Shown here piece after piece: positions 56,463 through 60,000 of a DNA stretch of 60,000 bases. Under the pieces are notes generated by a model. The model was not told where the DNA came from. It saw only the letters and a program-made list of their open reading frames with translations, and did no database searches. Numbering within the stretch: position 1 is the stretch's first letter; each line of letters starts with the position of its first letter. Both the position numbers and the translations under genes were made by a program. Source of the stretch: Polytrichum commune (taxonomy: Eukaryota > Streptophyta > Polytrichopsida > Polytrichales > Polytrichaceae); assembly GCA_950295325.1 (NCBI GenBank), contig OX485803.1, positions 4,156,001 to 4,216,000 on the forward strand. The letters are read 5' to 3'.

Positions 56463-57980
56463 TTGAGCATAGTTCCTATTTTTTTTTTTGGTTTTTCATT
56501 TAATTATTTAGAAATTGAAAAGGATATCCAACACGTCATAGCATGCATTATTTGAAAATTGTAAAAATGAATTACGAGTTATTAAAGTGTTGCCTACACG
56601 TCATGCCCAAAACTACTCTAAGTTCTCCATTTGTTTAAATTTGTCATTTGAGTAAAAAGGTCAAAAGCCAAAGGCAAGGAAAAATAAAACAAAAATAAAA
56701 GGACACCAAAGGCACACCACAAGACTTCGGGAAGGGTGCATCTCTTTTTGGGTCTTGGCGTATGCAAGGCATCAAAGTTATTCACAAAGCCCCTTGAAGA
56801 GGGACGACACCGTGGATTTGATCCTTCTTTTTAAACTTTCTATTAACAGCTCATTAAATCGTTATGTATCAGAGCCTATTTTGAAAGTTGGTGCAATTTC
56901 TAGGACCTTCTTTTTCCACCTCAAAAACTTTGAAAGGTTTTTAGGATCTAAAATAGGATATTCATACGGGGTCCTTGTCCTAAATCCCATATTGACCTAT
57001 GCAAGGTTAGTTTGGCTCACCCATCTTAGAAGGATAAGCTATAAAATCAATTTTCAATAGCATGACACTACTCTTTGTGTATGGTAATTAAAGCATTAAG
57101 AAAACTTGGATGAGTTTGTGTAATTAATTCTCATAAACCCAGGGTTTGGGACTGAACCCATGGTTTCATTTGCTTTACTTTACGAACAACTCTATTATGC
57201 CACCAATATTTGATGGGTGTTTTTTTTTAATGTACTACCATTTTGTGTAATATAGATGGGCAAGGTAAAGTCTATTGGCAATTGTTTGGTGCAATGTAAT
57301 GCCAACCAAGTATAGTAGGTGGGATATTGATTAATAACATTAGTGACTCTAATCCTGGTGAATACATCAACAATATCAACAATTTGGATTGTATTGTTCT
57401 TTGCCATTGGACCCCACATTTGAAGGGTAGGACAACTTCACCAAGGGTGTAGTTGCTTGTCCAGTGGATATATATTTGTGAAAACATCACATAACACGTA
57501 AAAATGTCATATATGCCATTTTCTCAAATGCAAGGAAGGCCAGCTTGAATTGATCTTTGGAGGCATTTTCCCCACTTCACAAGTTTTTGGCAACTACAAT
57601 TTTTTCCAAAGTTCAAGTGCATTTCACAAGATTATAAATTGAGTTAGCCTTGAAAAAAATTGTCACATGTGAATGTGATGTTTTCACAAATATGTTCCAT
57701 GTAATGTTATGATACTCACTTGAATGGGAGGTGTAGCCCCTGTAATGTGCCACACCGCCATGCGTAAAAGAAACCGGGAACCAAAGAATGACTCATATAT
57801 TTTGATCAATAAATGGGGAGTGGTCCGAGATGACCCTGAAGTACTGGATGATAGTGGAGAGGTACCCAAAACCAAATGGAGTGGTTGGCGGTTCAATTCC
57901 CAATTGTGAAATCTTCTCTCTATTCCACTGAAAAACTAACTAATGGCCATGCGCCTCTTGTACTCCAAAAATAAAATAAG
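56463..57980. other. Intergenic with one unidentified peptide relic
   Basis: No intact gene. A frame at 57763-57906 reads RKRNREPKNDSYILINKWGV, then DDPEVLDDSGEVPKTKWSGW, which looks protein-like but has no start context or family I can name. Confidence 0.35.
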
Positions 57981-58421
57981 ATTGATGAATAGGGAGAACC
58001 AACCGCTACACTAAATATGATATTTAGTGTCACTTACTATTTGGAGTACACATGGCTATTTTTTTACCATTGATGTAATTTTTTACCAAGTAAAGTTGTT
58101 AATGTTCTATAATGTCCAAACAACCAATTTTACATTTGTTGGTACAATATGAGAGATATATAGTAAATAGATATAGCATTGTGTAATTCTAGATAGTAAG
58201 TGACACTATATACAATATTGTAGTTATAGTTGAAGCAATTGAGTTTGAGAAATAATTGGTTGAACTTCAATACTTCAAGAAAATTACCAATTAGTCTAGA
58301 GGAATCTATGAAATGTACCTCGAATTAATAAAGAAGAACCATAAGATCACAACATGTAACAAGTTGGACTTGGAAACACTAGGATTTGACTGTTTATGCC
58401 CAAAAATCTCCCTAGACATTG
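57981..58421 (+). mobile_element. hAT-type MITE, copy 4, interrupted
   Basis: The left end ATTGATGAATAGGGAGAACC and the right end CTCCCTAGACATTG belong to the family of 47363-47588. The body matches (AGAAATAATTGGTTGAACTT, then CAAGAAAATTACC). A 184-bp TIR element sits inside its left third. Confidence 0.6.
58025..58208. mobile_element. 184-bp TIR element nested in the hAT MITE
   Basis: Perfect 16-bp inverted repeats TAGTGTCACTTACTAT lie at 58025-58040 and 58193-58208. If the outer TA dinucleotides are the target duplication, it would be Tc1/mariner (Stowaway)-like. Confidence 0.7.
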
Positions 58422-58640
58422 GTTTTGAATAAGCAGTGTGGCTCCCGATACATGGGCCATGATTGCATTAGACACTTATAGCCCATCCACACTTACCGGT
58501 GTGGGCCACGAGTGAACAATTCCTATCAACACTAATCATATCCAGTGGCTCTTTGGCCAAACCAACACTAAAAGCAACCCTTGTTAGTAGGAGTTGTTCG
58601 TTGTTCACCTACACTAGTAAGTGTGGGCATGCTATTACTT

Positions 58641-59151
58641 AGGGCCACTTCACACATGAGACTGAGAGCCCATGATCATTACACTTCAAGCACTCTTCAT
58701 TGGTGGAAAAGGCGAAGCCGGTCCAAGTTCGCTTCACACTATGCTCGAGGGACCAACGGAGTATGTGATTGCAAGATGGATGTAAATTCTACATGAATTC
58801 ATGCATGACGTCTAATGAATCATATTTCATGGTCACTTGGATTATTTTCAAAAATCACCTTTTGAAGGTAAGCCTAACATAAAACCGGGAGACCATGGCA
58901 CTCCGAACGCCCACAACCGTTGATTTATTCTATTTTTTTTTCATCACGTATGAAGACCCACATGAATAGAAACTCATCGAAATAGCATTTGGTTGAGGGC
59001 CCGGTCAAACATGACTTCACACTACACTTAATTAAGGTCCGTGACCACCCTACTTGATTTTGGAGGTGTGTTGGGACGGCCTTTGGTCACTTTCTTTTGG
59101 GCTCTCACAATTTCTTGGTCACAGCTCTTGGCTCATGTGTGAAGTGATCCT
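58641..59151. mobile_element. TIR element of the GGCCACTTCACACA family, compact copy
   Basis: The 20-bp ends AGGGCCACTTCACACATGAG and, reverse-complemented, AGGATCACTTCACACATGAG differ at two positions. The sequence is collinear with 1005-1200 plus 1780-2082, so it shows the uninterrupted form of that element. No coding potential and no clear target duplication. Confidence 0.7.
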
Positions 59152-60000
59152 TAACAACTTTGTAATCAATATCTAAGATCCAGGGTCACTTTTCGGTCAA
59201 TATGTAAGGGCCATTTTTTGGGTCAATACTACCTCACATTTGGCAACTTAACTTAAGTTATGGGTGCAATTGCATTTCGAACTGTGGGCCTCATTCCTCA
59301 CCCTCTCTCGTTGGCCAACGACCAGAGCGCCAGGCTCAAACCCCACAGCCAATCAAAATTCGTCCATCCCCGCCCGCCCCCCGGGCCCGGGCCACGTCAG
59401 ATATACCAATTTTGTTACTTTGTTTTGAAAACGACATTGAAGAAAGGGCCGCGGCCCGCGGGAACCTGGCAGGCACACGGTCGGGGCCCAGTTTGATTTG
59501 AACGAGACAGGGCCCAGGCCTCCTGCCATAAGCATTAGGGACCCGTTGGGAGAATCACGGGTCGGGTCACCCGCTCCACCCCGCCCGCCCGCCCGCGCGC
59601 GCCCTCGCCCTCTCCTCTCCCGCCCTTCCCTATGCTTCGCTTCCTTGGTTGCAGTCCCATGGAGCTCGCCATCGCCATAGCCACCACCATTACCATTGCC
59701 ATTGCAACACCCCAGCTGCGATGGCGATGAGGCCATTGTCTCACAAACCTGCACCGAAAGCGGTAGTGGAAATGAGAGTTTCTTCAGCGAGGCAGGGGAG
59801 CATAGGGCGGGGCTACGATCCAGAGCAATCAAAAGGGTGATTAAAGGAAGCAAGCAGGAGGTTGCAATGGAGGTGGGCAGGGAAGGTGAGCCTACGATGA
59901 CAGGGAAAGGAGGGAATGGCAAGAGAATGTGGGACTGGAAGTAGGGAGGAAGAGGAGGAGTGATGATATTTTTAATTTCGTGATGTTACGAGGTCATGGT
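59152..60000. other. GC-rich region, possible promoter of a gene beyond the window
   Basis: From 59350 the sequence becomes very GC-rich. The block 59410-59700 resembles 49560-49750 upstream of INCENP. Long frames on both strands here reflect composition. A first exon starting around 59696-59718 is possible, but no domain supports it. Confidence 0.35.

Noticed and set aside
55757-57060. Several frames of 60-100 codons downstream of INCENP
   Set aside because: No motif, no splice-compatible partner and AT-rich composition; treated as chance.
59353-59922. 189-codon minus-strand frame in GC-rich DNA
   Set aside because: Glycine, arginine and proline low-complexity composition with equally long frames on the other strand; no family resemblance.

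Overview
The window looks like nuclear DNA of a land plant. The three intact genes have GT-AG introns and belong to families present in plants (ZIP4/SPO22, a DnaJ-type zinc-finger protein, INCENP). A chromodomain Ty3/gypsy element, a Ty1/copia element, CACTA, hAT and many small terminal-inverted-repeat (TIR) elements surround them. Relics of a pogo/Tigger-like element and of a ZNF862-like hAT, together with fairly short introns, suggest a non-seed plant such as a bryophyte or fern. That placement is an inference; I cannot name a species.

Layout. 1-5.59 kb: gene-free, with a small TIR element and a larger element that carries an inverted copy of itself. 5.59-9.95 kb (+): six-exon ZIP4/SPO22, 920 codons. 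10.48-12.51 kb (-): three-exon DnaJ-type zinc-finger gene whose first intron holds a threefold repeat. 12.5-18.7 kb: AT-rich, with two strong hairpins and relics of a C2H2 zinc-finger gene and a copia gag. 18.97-22.62 kb: broken hAT transposon. 23.15-25.4 kb: two clean TIR elements with target-site duplications. 26.7-28.2 kb: a hAT-type MITE, then decayed OTU-peptidase and helix-turn-helix fragments.

29.17-47.3 kb: nested retrotransposons. The oldest is a decayed Ty3/gypsy whose integrase ends in a PHD finger. Into it went a 13.5-kb chromodomain gypsy (LTRs 29639-30594 and 36329-43095), a reverse solo LTR of that family and a 529-bp TIR element. The chromodomain element was then hit by a 1.2-kb CACTA (itself carrying a SINE-like head) and, in its 3' LTR, by a reverse 5.8-kb copia element. 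Target-site duplications fix most of the order. 47.36-49.45 kb: a hAT MITE and a 1.85-kb pogo/Tigger-like element. 50.52-54.68 kb (+): five-exon INCENP with a C-terminal IN-box and an internal 67-residue tandem duplication. 54.7-60 kb: gene-poor, more MITEs, ending in GC-rich sequence that resembles the region upstream of INCENP.

Functionally, ZIP4 (meiotic crossover formation) and INCENP (Aurora kinase scaffold) both act in chromosome segregation; nothing suggests they are co-regulated. The main novelty candidates are the PHD-finger gypsy, a ten-unit array of covarying hairpins with a constant loop in the chromodomain-element LTR, the OTU-bearing relic, and the two-copy CTCRGGGRGTGCA element family.
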